64,000 nt of DNA from Planctomycetota bacterium (GTDB lineage: Bacteria; Planctomycetota; UBA1135): positions 157,818 through 221,817 of the forward strand of contig SHNF01000006.1 in NCBI GenBank assembly GCA_004295085.1, in the 5' to 3' direction. The notes below the pieces were generated by a model, which saw nothing but the letters and a program-made list of their open reading frames with translations, searched no databases and was not told the DNA's origin. The position numbers and the translations under genes are program-made. Of this stretch, positions 35,596-50,542 are shown in pieces. Positions within the stretch are counted from its first letter, which is position 1; each line of letters begins with the position of its first letter.

Positions 35596-36912
35596 ATGGG
35601 CCGCCTGTCCCGCGCGTTTCGGCTGTGGCCGCTGCTGATCCCGGCCTGCGCCGCCACCGACCACGTGGCGAATGGGGACCGCCACTTCCGCCTGGAGGAG
35701 TTCCAGCATGCGGTGACCGAGTACGAGGCGGCCGGCGCCGCCCAGTCCAGCGATCCGGAGCTCCAGCAGCGCCTGCAAGAGGCGCGGCTGCGGGTATTCA
35801 CCGCCGGCGCCATGGACCTGCTGCACCTGGAACGCCCGGCCGACGCCTTGCGCATCCTCGACATCGCCGCGGACCTGCAGCCCGGCCATCCGCACGTTCG
35901 GGAGTTGCGGGCGCGGGCCCAGCGCCAGATGGCGGAGGACTACGCCGAGATCGGCGCCGCCTACTACGAGAACGACGCGCCGCGCGAGGCGGCCGCCGCC
36001 TACGCCCAGGCCCTGGCCTGGGACCCGGACTACGAGCCGGCGCAGAAGGGGCTGGCCCTGGCCCAGGATCAGGCCGCGCGCCTGCACCGCGCCGGCGAGC
36101 GCCTGTACTTCCGCGCCCTGGAGGACCTCAACGCCGGCAACGACCTGCGCGCCTACGCGGCGCTCACCCACGCCACGACCTATTGGGGGCCGGAGAGCCG
36201 CGCCGGCGAGCGCCTCGACGAGATCTCGGCGCGGCTGGCGGCCGAGCGCTTCGACACGGCCAAGGTCTACCTGGAGGCCGGCCTGCTCGGCCCGGCGTGG
36301 CTGGAGCTGCGCAACAGCGACCGCCTGCAGCCCGGCAACAGCGAGGTGGAGCAGCTCCTGGCGCAGGTGGAGAACGAGCTGTCGGCCGCGCGCGTGCTCA
36401 TCGAGGCCGACATGGCGGTGCGCGGCGGCGACACCGAGCGCGCCGAAGGCCTGGTGGCGCGGGCCGGAGCGCTCGCCGGTGACGTGTACGCCGAGCCCAT
36501 CGCCGAGATCCAGCGCCGCTCCCAGCAGGAGCGCCTGCGCCAGAAGTACCTGGTGGCCTATGCCGCCGAGCTGGACAACCAGGTCGTGGGCGCCCGCGAC
36601 CTGTACCTGCAGGTCCTCGAGGAAGGCGGCGGCGCCGACGTGTCCGAACGCTACCAGCTGCTCAAGCGCCGGGTCGAGCTGGCGGACACGGCCTACCAGG
36701 AGGCGCTGGCGGCGCAGGCCGCCGGCGACGCCGCCGCGTACGCAGCCAAGCTGGCCGAAACCTTGCGCCTGGCCCGCGACTACGCGGACGCGCTGCCCCG
36801 CTTCATCGAGCTGCAGCAGGCCAAGGCGGCCGCGTCGCCACCGGACGCAGCGCCAGACGCGCCGGCGGACGCGCCACCGGACGCGCCACCGGAAAAGCCG
36901 CCGCAGAACTAG
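35596..36912 (+). CDS. Lipoprotein with TPR-like helical repeats
   Basis: A 438-residue protein with a lipoprotein-type N-terminus (LLIPACAATD, Cys17). Helical repeats follow, with clear TPR-like units such as AAYYENDAPREAAAAYAQAL followed by WDPDYEPA and, near residues 30-50, FRLEEFQHAVTEYEAAGAA. The C-terminus is a Pro/Asp/Ala-rich low-complexity tail built on PPDAPPD repeats. No enzymatic motif is seen; it is likely an envelope scaffold or assembly protein. Its stop codon overlaps that of the convergent membrane protein (CTAG). Confidence 0.8.
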   Translation: MGRLSRAFRLWPLLIPACAATDHVANGDRHFRLEEFQHAVTEYEAAGAAQSSDPELQQRLQEARLRVFTAGAMDLLHLERPADALRILDIAADLQPGHPHVRELRARAQRQMAEDYAEIGAAYYENDAPREAAAAYAQALAWDPDYEPAQKGLALAQDQAARLHRAGERLYFRALEDLNAGNDLRAYAALTHATTYWGPESRAGERLDEISARLAAERFDTAKVYLEAGLLGPAWLELRNSDRLQPGNSEVEQLLAQVENELSAARVLIEADMAVRGGDTERAEGLVARAGALAGDVYAEPIAEIQRRSQQERLRQKYLVAYAAELDNQVVGARDLYLQVLEEGGGADVSERYQLLKRRVELADTAYQEALAAQAAGDAAAYAAKLAETLRLARDYADALPRFIELQQAKAAASPPDAAPDAPADAPPDAPPEKPPQN

Positions 36913-37622
36913 CGGTCCGCGCGGCGCAGGGCCGCGACGGCGAACAGCGCCAGCAGCACGGCGGAGAGCGCGGCGAAAGGCCACGGTGGGACCGAGCCGC
37001 GGCCCATGACGAAGCGCAGGTACAGCCAGGGAAGCCACGCGCTCAGCGCCAGCAGCAAGGCCCAGCCGGCCGGCGTCAGCAGCGAGGCCTGCGGCTTGGG
37101 ATCGCCCCCCGACTCCAGCACCGGCCGGTTCTTCTCCCAGGACGCGGCCACCACCTGGTCCAGGAGCACGCCGTTGTCGCGGATGGCGCGCCAGATGGAC
37201 GGAAGGCCCACGGCGTTGAGCAGCAGTGCCAGCAAGGCCGCCAGCGGATGCAGCCAGGCGGCGGCGCCGCCGGTCTCCACCACGCCGCCCAGCACGGCGG
37301 CAGCGACGATGACGAATGTGTTGAGCGTGGCCCACGGCGCCGCGCGCCACTTGATGGCTCTGTGCAGCGCGTAGAACCCCGCGTCCAGCTGGTAGTCGTT
37401 GGTCGCGTCCTTGATGGCGCGACCGGTGCCGATCAGGTACACGAGCACCACCGAGTGCGTGAGCAGGACCAGGATCGAGCCGCCCAGCCCCAGTGCGCGG
37501 TGCGCCGCCAGGCCGGAATGCTGCTCCAGGCTGCCCAGGGCGCCCAGGCCAGTCACCAGCGCCGCCAGCAGGCCGGCCAGGGCCGCGCCGACCAGCAGCC
37601 CGAAGATCGAGTGCATCCTCAT
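36909..37622 (-). CDS. Membrane protein of unknown function
   Basis: A 237-residue protein with about six hydrophobic segments (IFGLLVGAALAGLLAALVTG, GGSILVLLTHSVVLVYLIGT, TLNTFVIVAAAVLGGVVETG, LAALLALLLNAVGLPSIW, WALLLALSAWLPWLYLRFVM, FAALSAVLLALFAVAALRR). Start ATG at 37622 chosen; ATG at 37616 and a TTG at 37640 are alternatives. It contains several His in the membrane region (HSVVLVYLIG, HRAIKWRAAPW, WLHPLAAL), which could bind heme or metal, but no family is recognised. It lies 44 bases downstream of tRNA-Ala on the same strand. Confidence 0.75.
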   Translation of the reverse strand: MRMHSIFGLLVGAALAGLLAALVTGLGALGSLEQHSGLAAHRALGLGGSILVLLTHSVVLVYLIGTGRAIKDATNDYQLDAGFYALHRAIKWRAAPWATLNTFVIVAAAVLGGVVETGGAAAWLHPLAALLALLLNAVGLPSIWRAIRDNGVLLDQVVAASWEKNRPVLESGGDPKPQASLLTPAGWALLLALSAWLPWLYLRFVMGRGSVPPWPFAALSAVLLALFAVAALRRADR

Positions 37623-37666
37623 GGCCAGTACCTGCGCCAAGCCGCCGTCCCGGCGGCGCAGGAAAG

Positions 37667-37742
37667 TGGTGGAGACGAAGGGAGTCGAACCCTCGACCTA
37701 CGCATTGCGAACGCGTCGCTCTCCCAACTGAGCTACGTCCCC
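37667..37742 (-). tRNA. tRNA-Ala (anticodon CGC)
   Basis: A 76-base tRNA on the minus strand with encoded CCA. The acceptor stem is GGGGACG with CGTCTCC, giving the G3-U70 wobble that identifies alanine tRNAs. D stem GCTC/GAGC, anticodon loop TTCGCAA (anticodon CGC, reads GCG), T loop TTCGACT are all intact, and the discriminator is A. Reading GCG fits the high GC content. Confidence 0.97.
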
Positions 37743-37830
37743 ACTTCCCTGGCGCTGGAAGGCCGGTCCGCAAAGGGGCGCCGGCCGTCCGAAAGGCGTT
37801 CTAGGATAGGCGGGGTCGCCGGATCCGTCC

Positions 37831-38748
37831 ATGCCCTCGGCCCGCAAGCGTCCCCGGTCCTCCGCGCCCAGGCGCGCGCGCCGGCCGCTATCGACGGTCG
37901 AGGCGGTAGGCGGCGCCGAGGCCGTGCAAGGTCCGGTGTACACCGTCGCGGCCCTGCCCTTCGACGTGCGCCCGGGCAAGGTGGAGCACAACCTGGGTCG
38001 CGCCATCGAGGGCCTGGAGCAGGCGGCCGCCGCCGGCGCGTCGCTGCTGGCGCTGCCGGAGATGTGGACCACCTCGTTCCTGCCGCGCTATGCGGATGGG
38101 GCGCGAGCGGACAGCGACTCGGCGCTGGAGACCATGCATTCCCGTGCCCAGGAGCTGGAGATCACCGTCATCGGCTCGGCGCCCGGAGGCAACGGCGTGA
38201 AGCCGGTCAACGAGCTGCACGTGCTCGGCGTGCCCGGCCTGCTGCGCCCGTATCGCAAGCGCGTGCTGTTCTCTCCCATCGGCGAGGGCCGCCAGTGCAA
38301 GGCCGGCGACGGCTTCCCGGCCACCCTGGAAACGCCGCTGGGACGCGTGGCCGGCATCATCTGCTACGACCTGCGCTTCCCGGAGCTCACCCGCAAGCCG
38401 TTCTACGACGGCGCCGACCTGCTGGTGGTGCCGGCGCAGTGGCCGGTGGCGCGGCAGGGCGTGTTCGAACTGCTGGCCGCCGCCCGCGCCGCGGAGAACC
38501 AGTGCTGGGTCCTGTCCTGCAACCGCTCCGGCTTCGCGCACCTCGGCGATCGCCGCCGCGTCGAGTTCCCGGGCAACGCGACGCTGGTGGACCCCTTGGG
38601 CGTGGTCGCCGCCCAGGTGGACGACGGCGAGCTGCTGGTCGCGGAAGTGGACTACGGCGAGATGGCCGCCATCCGCAAGCGCGTGCCCTGCGCCCGCGAC
38701 CTCAAGAAGGCCGGCCTGGAGCCGCGCCAGCCCGAGTTCGCGGCCTGA
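37831..38748 (+). CDS. Carbon-nitrogen hydrolase of the nitrilase family (omega-amidase-like)
   Basis: A 305-residue enzyme with the full catalytic set of the nitrilase superfamily: Glu77 (LLALPEMW), Lys143 (YRKRVLFSP) and Cys178 (GIICYDLRFPE). The YRK and CYDLRFPEL contexts are those of omega-amidases, which hydrolyse amides of dicarboxylic acids. The first 33 residues are Arg/Ala-rich and may not be part of the fold; a later start is possible, but no in-frame ATG lies close by. It converges on the kinase operon. Confidence 0.85.
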   Translation: MPSARKRPRSSAPRRARRPLSTVEAVGGAEAVQGPVYTVAALPFDVRPGKVEHNLGRAIEGLEQAAAAGASLLALPEMWTTSFLPRYADGARADSDSALETMHSRAQELEITVIGSAPGGNGVKPVNELHVLGVPGLLRPYRKRVLFSPIGEGRQCKAGDGFPATLETPLGRVAGIICYDLRFPELTRKPFYDGADLLVVPAQWPVARQGVFELLAAARAAENQCWVLSCNRSGFAHLGDRRRVEFPGNATLVDPLGVVAAQVDDGELLVAEVDYGEMAAIRKRVPCARDLKKAGLEPRQPEFAA

Positions 38749-38758
38749 CGCGGCGCGC

Positions 38759-40761
38759 TCAGCGGCGCAGCTCGGTCGGTTTCTCGCGGCGCACCAGCTC
38801 TTGCAGGAGCGCGAGCATGGTGGCGAAATCCACCGGCTTGGTCAGGTGCGCCGCGAAGCCGGCCTCGCGGCTGCGGCGCCGGTCCTCCTCGCGTCCCCAG
38901 CCGCTGAGGGCCACCAGCACCGCGTCCTGGGCCCAGGGCTGCTTGCGGATCTGGCAGGCGGCGTCGTAGCCGGTGAGCTGCGGCATCCCCAGGTCGAGGA
39001 AGATGACGCGCGGGCGGAACGCGTTCGCCAACGCCACCGCCTCGCGGCCGTCGTAAGCCGTCTGCACCTCGTTGCCGGAGAGCTGCAGCAGCGCCGAAAG
39101 GCTGTCGGCCGCATCGCGGTTGTCGTCCGCCACCAGCATGCGCAGCGCCGGCACCTGCAGCGGCGGCGGCGCGCTGCGCAACGGCTCCGCTGTGTCCACC
39201 GGCGGGGCGGCGACGCGCGGCAGGCGGATGACGAACTCGCTGCCCTGGTCCCGGCCGGCGCTGCGGGCCTGCACCGAGCCCCCGTGCAGCTCGACGATGC
39301 GGCGCACCAGGGTCAGGCCGATGCCGAGGCCGCCCTGCGAGCGCTCGCGCTCCACCTGCGTGAACAGGTCGAACACGCGCTCCAGCATCTCCGGCGGGAT
39401 GCCGATTCCGGTGTCGCGCACCCGGATCATCACCGCGCCGTCCTCCAGGCCGGCCTGCACGGCGATGCACCCGCCGCGCGGCGTGTACTTGGCGGCGTTG
39501 CTCAACAGGTTGCCCAGCGCCTGGGACAGGCGCACCTGGTCGCCGTCCAGGTACAGGTCCTCTTCCGGAAAGCTCACGCTCAGCTGGTGTCCGGCGGCCT
39601 CCAGCGCCGGCCGGGAGGCTTCCAGCGCGGCCTCCAGGACCGCGCGCAGCCGCAGGCGTTCGCAGCGCAGCGTCAGCTTGCCCTGGGAGATGCGCGACAC
39701 GTCCAGCAGGTCGTCCACCAGACGCACCAGGTGCCGGAGCTGGCGCTCCATGACGTCGAGGCCCTCGCCCAGAACGCGGGCGTCGTCGCCGTTCAGGCGC
39801 AGGATCTCCAGGATGTTGCGGATCGGTGCCAGGGGATTGCGCAGCTCGTGGGCCAGCAAGGCCAGGAACTCGTCCTTGCGCCGGTCGGCCTCCTGCAGGC
39901 GCACCTCGGCGCGCCGCCGCTCGGTGATGTCGATGACGGAGCCGATGTACCCCAGGAACTCGCCGGACTCGGCGAAACGCGGCCGTCCGGCGTCCACCAC
40001 CCAGCGGAAGTCGCCCTCGGCGCGCCGCAGCCGGTAGTACAGCTGGAAGGGCTCGCGCCGGCCGTGCGCCGCCAGGAAGGCGTCGCGCGTGCCGTCCTGG
40101 TCTTCCGCATGCACCGCCTCGAGCCGGGCGTACTCCGACCCGGGCTGCGGAACGAAGCCGGTGAACTCATACCAGCCGTGGCTGAAGAACGAATAGCGCG
40201 CCGCCGTGTCGGTGATCCACAGCATGGCCGGGGCGGTGTCCGCCATGTTGCGGAAGCGCTGCTCGCTCTCCTGCAGGCGCAGCAGCGACGCTTCCAGGTC
40301 GCCGGTGCGCTCGGCCACGCGCTGCTCCAGCTCGCGGTTGAGCCGCTCGAGCTGCCGGGTCTTGCGGTAGAGATCCACGAACACCGCGACCTTGGCGCGC
40401 AGCACCTCGGGCACGACCGGCACCGCGACGTAGTCCGTGGCGCCCGATGCGTAGCCCTTGAGACGGTCCATGTCCGCCATGAGCACCGCCGAGACCAGGA
40501 TGATGGCGGTCTTCTGGAAGCGCGGGTGCTGGCGGATCAGCGCCGCCAGCTCGAAACCGTCCAGCTCCGGCATGCACACGTCCACCAGCACCACCGCGAT
40601 CTCGGCGCGCAGCAGGCACTCCAGCGCCTCCTTGGCCGAGTGCGCCTGCAGCAGGTTCTCGTCCAGGGGGGCGAGGATGGCCTCGTAGCTCAGCAGCTTG
40701 GCCGGCTGGTCGTCCACCAGCAGGATGTTGACCCGCTCCTTGCCGTCCGCGGCCGCGTCGC

Positions 40762-40765
<4 letters not shown>
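38759..40765 (-). CDS. Hybrid sensor kinase: REC-PAS-HisKA-HATPase-REC
   Basis: A 668-residue soluble protein. An N-terminal receiver (Asp62 in VVLVDVCMPELDG) is followed by a coiled coil (about 135-175), a PAS domain (about 170-285), a histidine kinase core with His306 in FLALLAHELRNPL and the ATPase box DTGIGIPPEM, and a C-terminal receiver (Asp591 in VIFLDLGMPQLTG, plus TKP). The ATG at 40765 overlaps the stop of the giant upstream kinase in ATGA; an ATG at 40777 would give four more residues. Cytosolic, so the signal must come through the N-terminal receiver (probably from the upstream kinase) or PAS. Confidence 0.9.
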
Positions 40766-46203
<5,438 letters not shown>

Positions 46204-46282
46204 GTTCCGCTACCTGGGGGTTGATGGTCGCCCGGCGTGCGCAGTCGCGCTTCGACCTGTGTCCCAATCGGGACGGCGCGCC

Positions 46283-46288
46283 ATTCTA
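46283..46288 (-). promoter_or_regulatory. Putative -10 element of the hybrid kinase operon
   Basis: TAGAAT on the minus strand, about 80 bases before the ATG at 46203, so this unit would have a leader of about 70 bases. Confidence 0.4.
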
Positions 46289-46319
46289 TCCGTCAGGCTC
46301 CAGCGGCCGGCTTCGCCAG

Positions 46320-46358
46320 CCGTGGCGTTTGGTGCCACCGTGGCACCAACCGCCACGG
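46320..46358. repeat. 39-bp near-perfect palindrome between the kinase operon and thiolase
   Basis: Arms of 19 bases match at 18 positions around a single central C at 46339; the inner perfect part is TTGGTGCCAC / GTGGCACCAA and the outer part CCGTGGCG / CGCCACGG. It lies between the divergent -10 elements at 46283 and 46412. Short CCACGG/CCGTGG copies continue to 46402. No T-tract follows on either strand, so it is more likely an operator or repeat element than a terminator. Confidence 0.85.
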
Positions 46359-46411
46359 TTCTGCGCTGGCCAGGCGCAGCCCCACGGTTTCGTGGCAGCC
46401 GTGATTGCCGG

Positions 46412-46417
46412 TAGAAT
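46412..46417 (+). promoter_or_regulatory. Putative -10 element of the thiolase gene
   Basis: TAGAAT, 46 bases before the ATG at 46464. No strong -35 is seen. Confidence 0.45.
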
Positions 46418-46463
46418 CTCTCCCCCCATAGCCGGGAAACGACCCCGAGATCAAGCTCTGCGC

Positions 46464-47645
46464 ATGACCGACGTCTACATCCTCTCCGCCTGCCGCACGC
46501 CCATCGGGAAGTTCCAGGGGGCGCTGGGCGGGTTCCGGGCGCCCGAGCTGGGCGCCGTGGCGGTCACCGAGGCGCTGCGGCGGGCCGGAGTGCAGCCGGA
46601 GCAGGTGGACGAAGTGATCCTCGGCAACGTCATCCAGGCCGGCGTCGGCCAGAACCCGGCCCGCCAGGCGGCGCGCAAGGCCGGGATCCCGGACACGGTG
46701 CCGCCCTTCACCGTCAACAAGGTGTGCGGCAGCGGCCTGAAGGCCGTCATGCTGGCCGCCCAGGCCATCAAGGCCGGCGACGCCGGCCTGATCGTGGCCG
46801 GCGGCATGGAGAGCATGTCGCAGGCGCCGTACCTGGTGCCCTCGGCGCGCACGGGTGCGCGGCTGGGCAACGCCCAGCTCGTGGACGCCATGATCTGGGA
46901 CGGGCTGTGGGACATCTACAGCGACCAGCACATGGGCCTGACCGGCGAGCTGGTGGCCAAGGAGTACCAGGTCAGCCGCGACGATCAGGACCGCTTCGCC
47001 GTGGAGTCGCACCGGCGCGCGGCCGCCGCCCAGTCCGGCGGCAAGTTCGCCGCCGAGATCGTGCCGGTGAAGGTGCCGCAGCGCAAGGGTGATCCGGTCG
47101 TGGTGAACCATGACGAAGGCATCCGCGGTGACACCACCCAGGAGTCGCTCGGCAGGCTGAAGCCCGCCTTCCAGAAGGACGGCAGCGTGACCGCCGGCAA
47201 CGCCAGCCAGATCAGCGATGGCGGCGCGGCGGCCGTGGTGGCCAGCGAGAAGCGGGTGCAGGAGCTGGGGGCGAAGCCACTGGCGCGCGTGCTGGCCTAT
47301 GCGTCGGGCGGGATGGCCCCGGAGTGGGTCATGATGGCGCCCAAGGCCGCGGTGGAGAATCTGGAGAAACGGAGCGGGCTCAAGCGGCATGATTTCGACC
47401 TGATCGAGATCAACGAGGCCTTCGCCTCGGGATCGTGCGCGCTCGTCAAGACCCTGGGACTGGATCCGGCCAAGGTGAACGTCAACGGCGGCGCGGTGGC
47501 GCTGGGCCACCCGATCGGCGCCAGCGGAGCGCGGATCCTGGCCACCCTGATCTACGCCCTGAAGGATCGCGGCAAGAAGAAGGGCCTCGCGACCCTGTGC
47601 CTGGGCGGCGGCAACGCCGTCGCCATGGCCGTGGAGCTTTGCTAG
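46464..47645 (+). CDS. Acetyl-CoA C-acetyltransferase (thiolase)
   Basis: A 393-residue thiolase with Cys88 ([11 protein letters not shown]) as acyl acceptor and His349 ([11 protein letters not shown]) and Cys379 (TLCLGGG) as the general acid/base pair; length and spacing match biosynthetic and degradative thiolases II. Reaction: condensation of two acetyl-CoA to acetoacetyl-CoA, or the reverse. A 3-hydroxyacyl-CoA dehydrogenase follows 25 bases later. The pair could act in butyrate-type, fatty-acid or PHB-like metabolism. I chose the ATG at 46464 because [15 protein letters not shown] is the standard N-terminus. Confidence 0.95.
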   Translation: MTDVYILSACRTPIGKFQGALGGFRAPELGAVAVTEALRRAGVQPEQVDEVILGNVIQAGVGQNPARQAARKAGIPDTVPPFTVNKVCGSGLKAVMLAAQAIKAGDAGLIVAGGMESMSQAPYLVPSARTGARLGNAQLVDAMIWDGLWDIYSDQHMGLTGELVAKEYQVSRDDQDRFAVESHRRAAAAQSGGKFAAEIVPVKVPQRKGDPVVVNHDEGIRGDTTQESLGRLKPAFQKDGSVTAGNASQISDGGAAAVVASEKRVQELGAKPLARVLAYASGGMAPEWVMMAPKAAVENLEKRSGLKRHDFDLIEINEAFASGSCALVKTLGLDPAKVNVNGGAVALGHPIGASGARILATLIYALKDRGKKKGLATLCLGGGNAVAMAVELC

Positions 47646-47670
47646 GGTCGGAGACACCCTTTCGGAAGCC

Positions 47671-48540
<870 letters not shown>

Positions 48541-50529
48541 ATGACCGCGCTCCTGGCCCCGGCCCTGTTCTTCGGCTGCCTGGCAGCCGCCCTCGGCCAC
48601 GCCTGGCTGATCCTGTGGATGCGCCCGCTGCACAGCGTGCGCGACACCCTGGTGTTCTCGCTGTACCTGGCGGCCGCGGGCGTGGCGGCGTTCGTGGCGC
48701 TGCACCTCGTGCTGGGCGCGCTGGCCAAGGCCTTGCGCTGGAGCCCGGAGCGGTCGCGGCACCTGCGCACCGGCGCCAGCATCTTCGTGCTCGCGGCGCC
48801 GCTGTTCGCGGCGACGTACATCGTCGCCACGCGGCCGTTCTACATCCGGCACATTGGAGACCTGGCCGGCTTCGTGGCCATGATCGCCGTGGCGGCGGGC
48901 GCCGCCTGGCTGGGCCGCCGCGGCGGCGGCCGCACGTTCGCCAGCTGGGGCCGGAGCCTGGCCGGGAGCGCCGCGGCCTCGTTCCTGCCGCTCGCCGCCT
49001 ACGCCGTCACCGCCGAGTCGCGCAGCACGCCGGAGCCGGCCGCGATCGCCCCGGCGCCGCGGCCCGGCCGGCACGTGTTCCTCGTCGGCTTCGACGGCGC
49101 CACCTGGGACGTCATGGCGCCCCTGCTCGAGCAGGGAAGACTGCCCAACTTCCAGCGTGTGATGGAGCAGGGGGTGTCGGGCACGCTGTGGAGCGAGATC
49201 GCGCCCAACCAGCCGTTCCAGAACAGCGCCAGCCGGGGCATGCGCACGCCGGTGATCTGGGAGACCATCGCCACCGGCCGCAGTCCCAGGGACCATGGCG
49301 TCTGGGATTTCTTCGTCACCCGCCTGCCCGGGCTCGAGCGCCCGTTCCCCATGCGCCTGCCGCAGCTGCGCTTCCGCGCCAACGCCGCCGGCGACGGGCT
49401 GGAGCCGCGCATCTGGGAGATCGGTGAGCGCGCGGAGCTGGGCAGTCTCGTGGTCGGATGGGTGGACACCTGGCCGGCCTTCGGCCACGACCACTGCCGC
49501 ATGATCAGCGACCGGGCGCATTACCAGGACCGCCAGCAGACCTGGCCTCTGGAGCTGGCCGAGCACTATGCCGCCCTGTTCCGAGAGTATCCGGAGTACG
49601 CCGCGCGGCTTGGAGATCGCCTGGACCCGCGCTTCCTGGCGCTGGCGGGCGACGACCCCGCGGAGTTCGAGCGCAACCGGGAGCTGCTGAAGCAGATCGA
49701 ACTGCAGAAGGACGCGCTGAAGATGCCCCGGTACCAGGAGATCGCCCGGGACTGGATGGGCGTCGTGCTGGATCCCGGCTACGCGGACCTGCCGGCGCAG
49801 GATCCAAGGCGCCTGGAGGGCCAGCTGATCCTGTCGCAGGCGCGCGAGATGGACAAGGACCTGTTCTACCTGGACGCCGCCCGAAGAATGCTGGCGAGCG
49901 CGCGCGATCAGGGCGGGCTGCCGCCGCTGTCTGCCATCTATTTCTCACAGACCGACACGGGCCAGCACCTGTTCTGGCAGTTCCACGAGCCCCAGGCCTT
50001 CCCGCAGGTGGATCCGGGGCTGGTGCAGCGCCTGGGCGGCGTGGTCCCGCGCATGTACGAGAACGCCGACCGCATGCTGGGACAGCTGCTCGAGCACGCG
50101 GATGACGAGACGACGGTCGTGATCGTCTCGGACCACGGGGCCGGCGCCTGGTCCGAGCTGCAGGGCGGATTCGACCCCTTCGTCAGCGGCGAAGCGCACC
50201 TCGGATACTCCGGCAATCACCGCGACAACGGCGTTTACCTGGCCATGGGACCGGGGCTGCTCCGGGGCCACCGCGCCGATCTCGACATCTACCAGATTGC
50301 GCCGCTGGTGCTGCACGCCCTCGGCCTGCCGGTGGCGGAGAACATGCCCGCGGGCGTGCCCGAGGAGCTGCTGGAGCCGGATTATCGGCGGCAGTACCCG
50401 GCGCGCAGCGTGCCCGACTACGGGCGCCGGGCGCTGCCGGCAGGGGCGTCACGCGTGGAGAATGTCAGCGACGAGGAGTACCTGCGCCGCCAGCAGGAGA
50501 TGGGCTACGTCGGCGGCGAGGACGAGTGA
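48541..50529 (+). CDS. Membrane alkaline-phosphatase-superfamily protein (COG3379-like)
   Basis: A 662-residue protein with about four membrane helices (residues about 5-125, with another hydrophobic stretch at 140-157) and a C-terminal catalytic domain, presumably periplasmic. It begins VFLVGFDGATWDVMAPL (Asp185); Thr236 in MRTPVIWETIATG occupies the nucleophile position. VIVSDHGAGAW holds the distal metal ligands. The tail is RQQEMGYVGGEDE. The ATG begins immediately after the dehydrogenase stop codon, so it may be co-transcribed with acyl-CoA genes. Substrate unknown. Confidence 0.82.
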   Translation: MTALLAPALFFGCLAAALGHAWLILWMRPLHSVRDTLVFSLYLAAAGVAAFVALHLVLGALAKALRWSPERSRHLRTGASIFVLAAPLFAATYIVATRPFYIRHIGDLAGFVAMIAVAAGAAWLGRRGGGRTFASWGRSLAGSAAASFLPLAAYAVTAESRSTPEPAAIAPAPRPGRHVFLVGFDGATWDVMAPLLEQGRLPNFQRVMEQGVSGTLWSEIAPNQPFQNSASRGMRTPVIWETIATGRSPRDHGVWDFFVTRLPGLERPFPMRLPQLRFRANAAGDGLEPRIWEIGERAELGSLVVGWVDTWPAFGHDHCRMISDRAHYQDRQQTWPLELAEHYAALFREYPEYAARLGDRLDPRFLALAGDDPAEFERNRELLKQIELQKDALKMPRYQEIARDWMGVVLDPGYADLPAQDPRRLEGQLILSQAREMDKDLFYLDAARRMLASARDQGGLPPLSAIYFSQTDTGQHLFWQFHEPQAFPQVDPGLVQRLGGVVPRMYENADRMLGQLLEHADDETTVVIVSDHGAGAWSELQGGFDPFVSGEAHLGYSGNHRDNGVYLAMGPGLLRGHRADLDIYQIAPLVLHALGLPVAENMPAGVPEELLEPDYRRQYPARSVPDYGRRALPAGASRVENVSDEEYLRRQQEMGYVGGEDE

Positions 50530-50542
50530 GCCGCCGGCCCGA

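Noticed and set aside
37641..37657. A terminator between tRNA-Ala and the membrane protein gene
   Set aside because: GCCGCC/GGCGGC form a six-base stem, but no T-tract follows on the minus strand, so termination is not supported.
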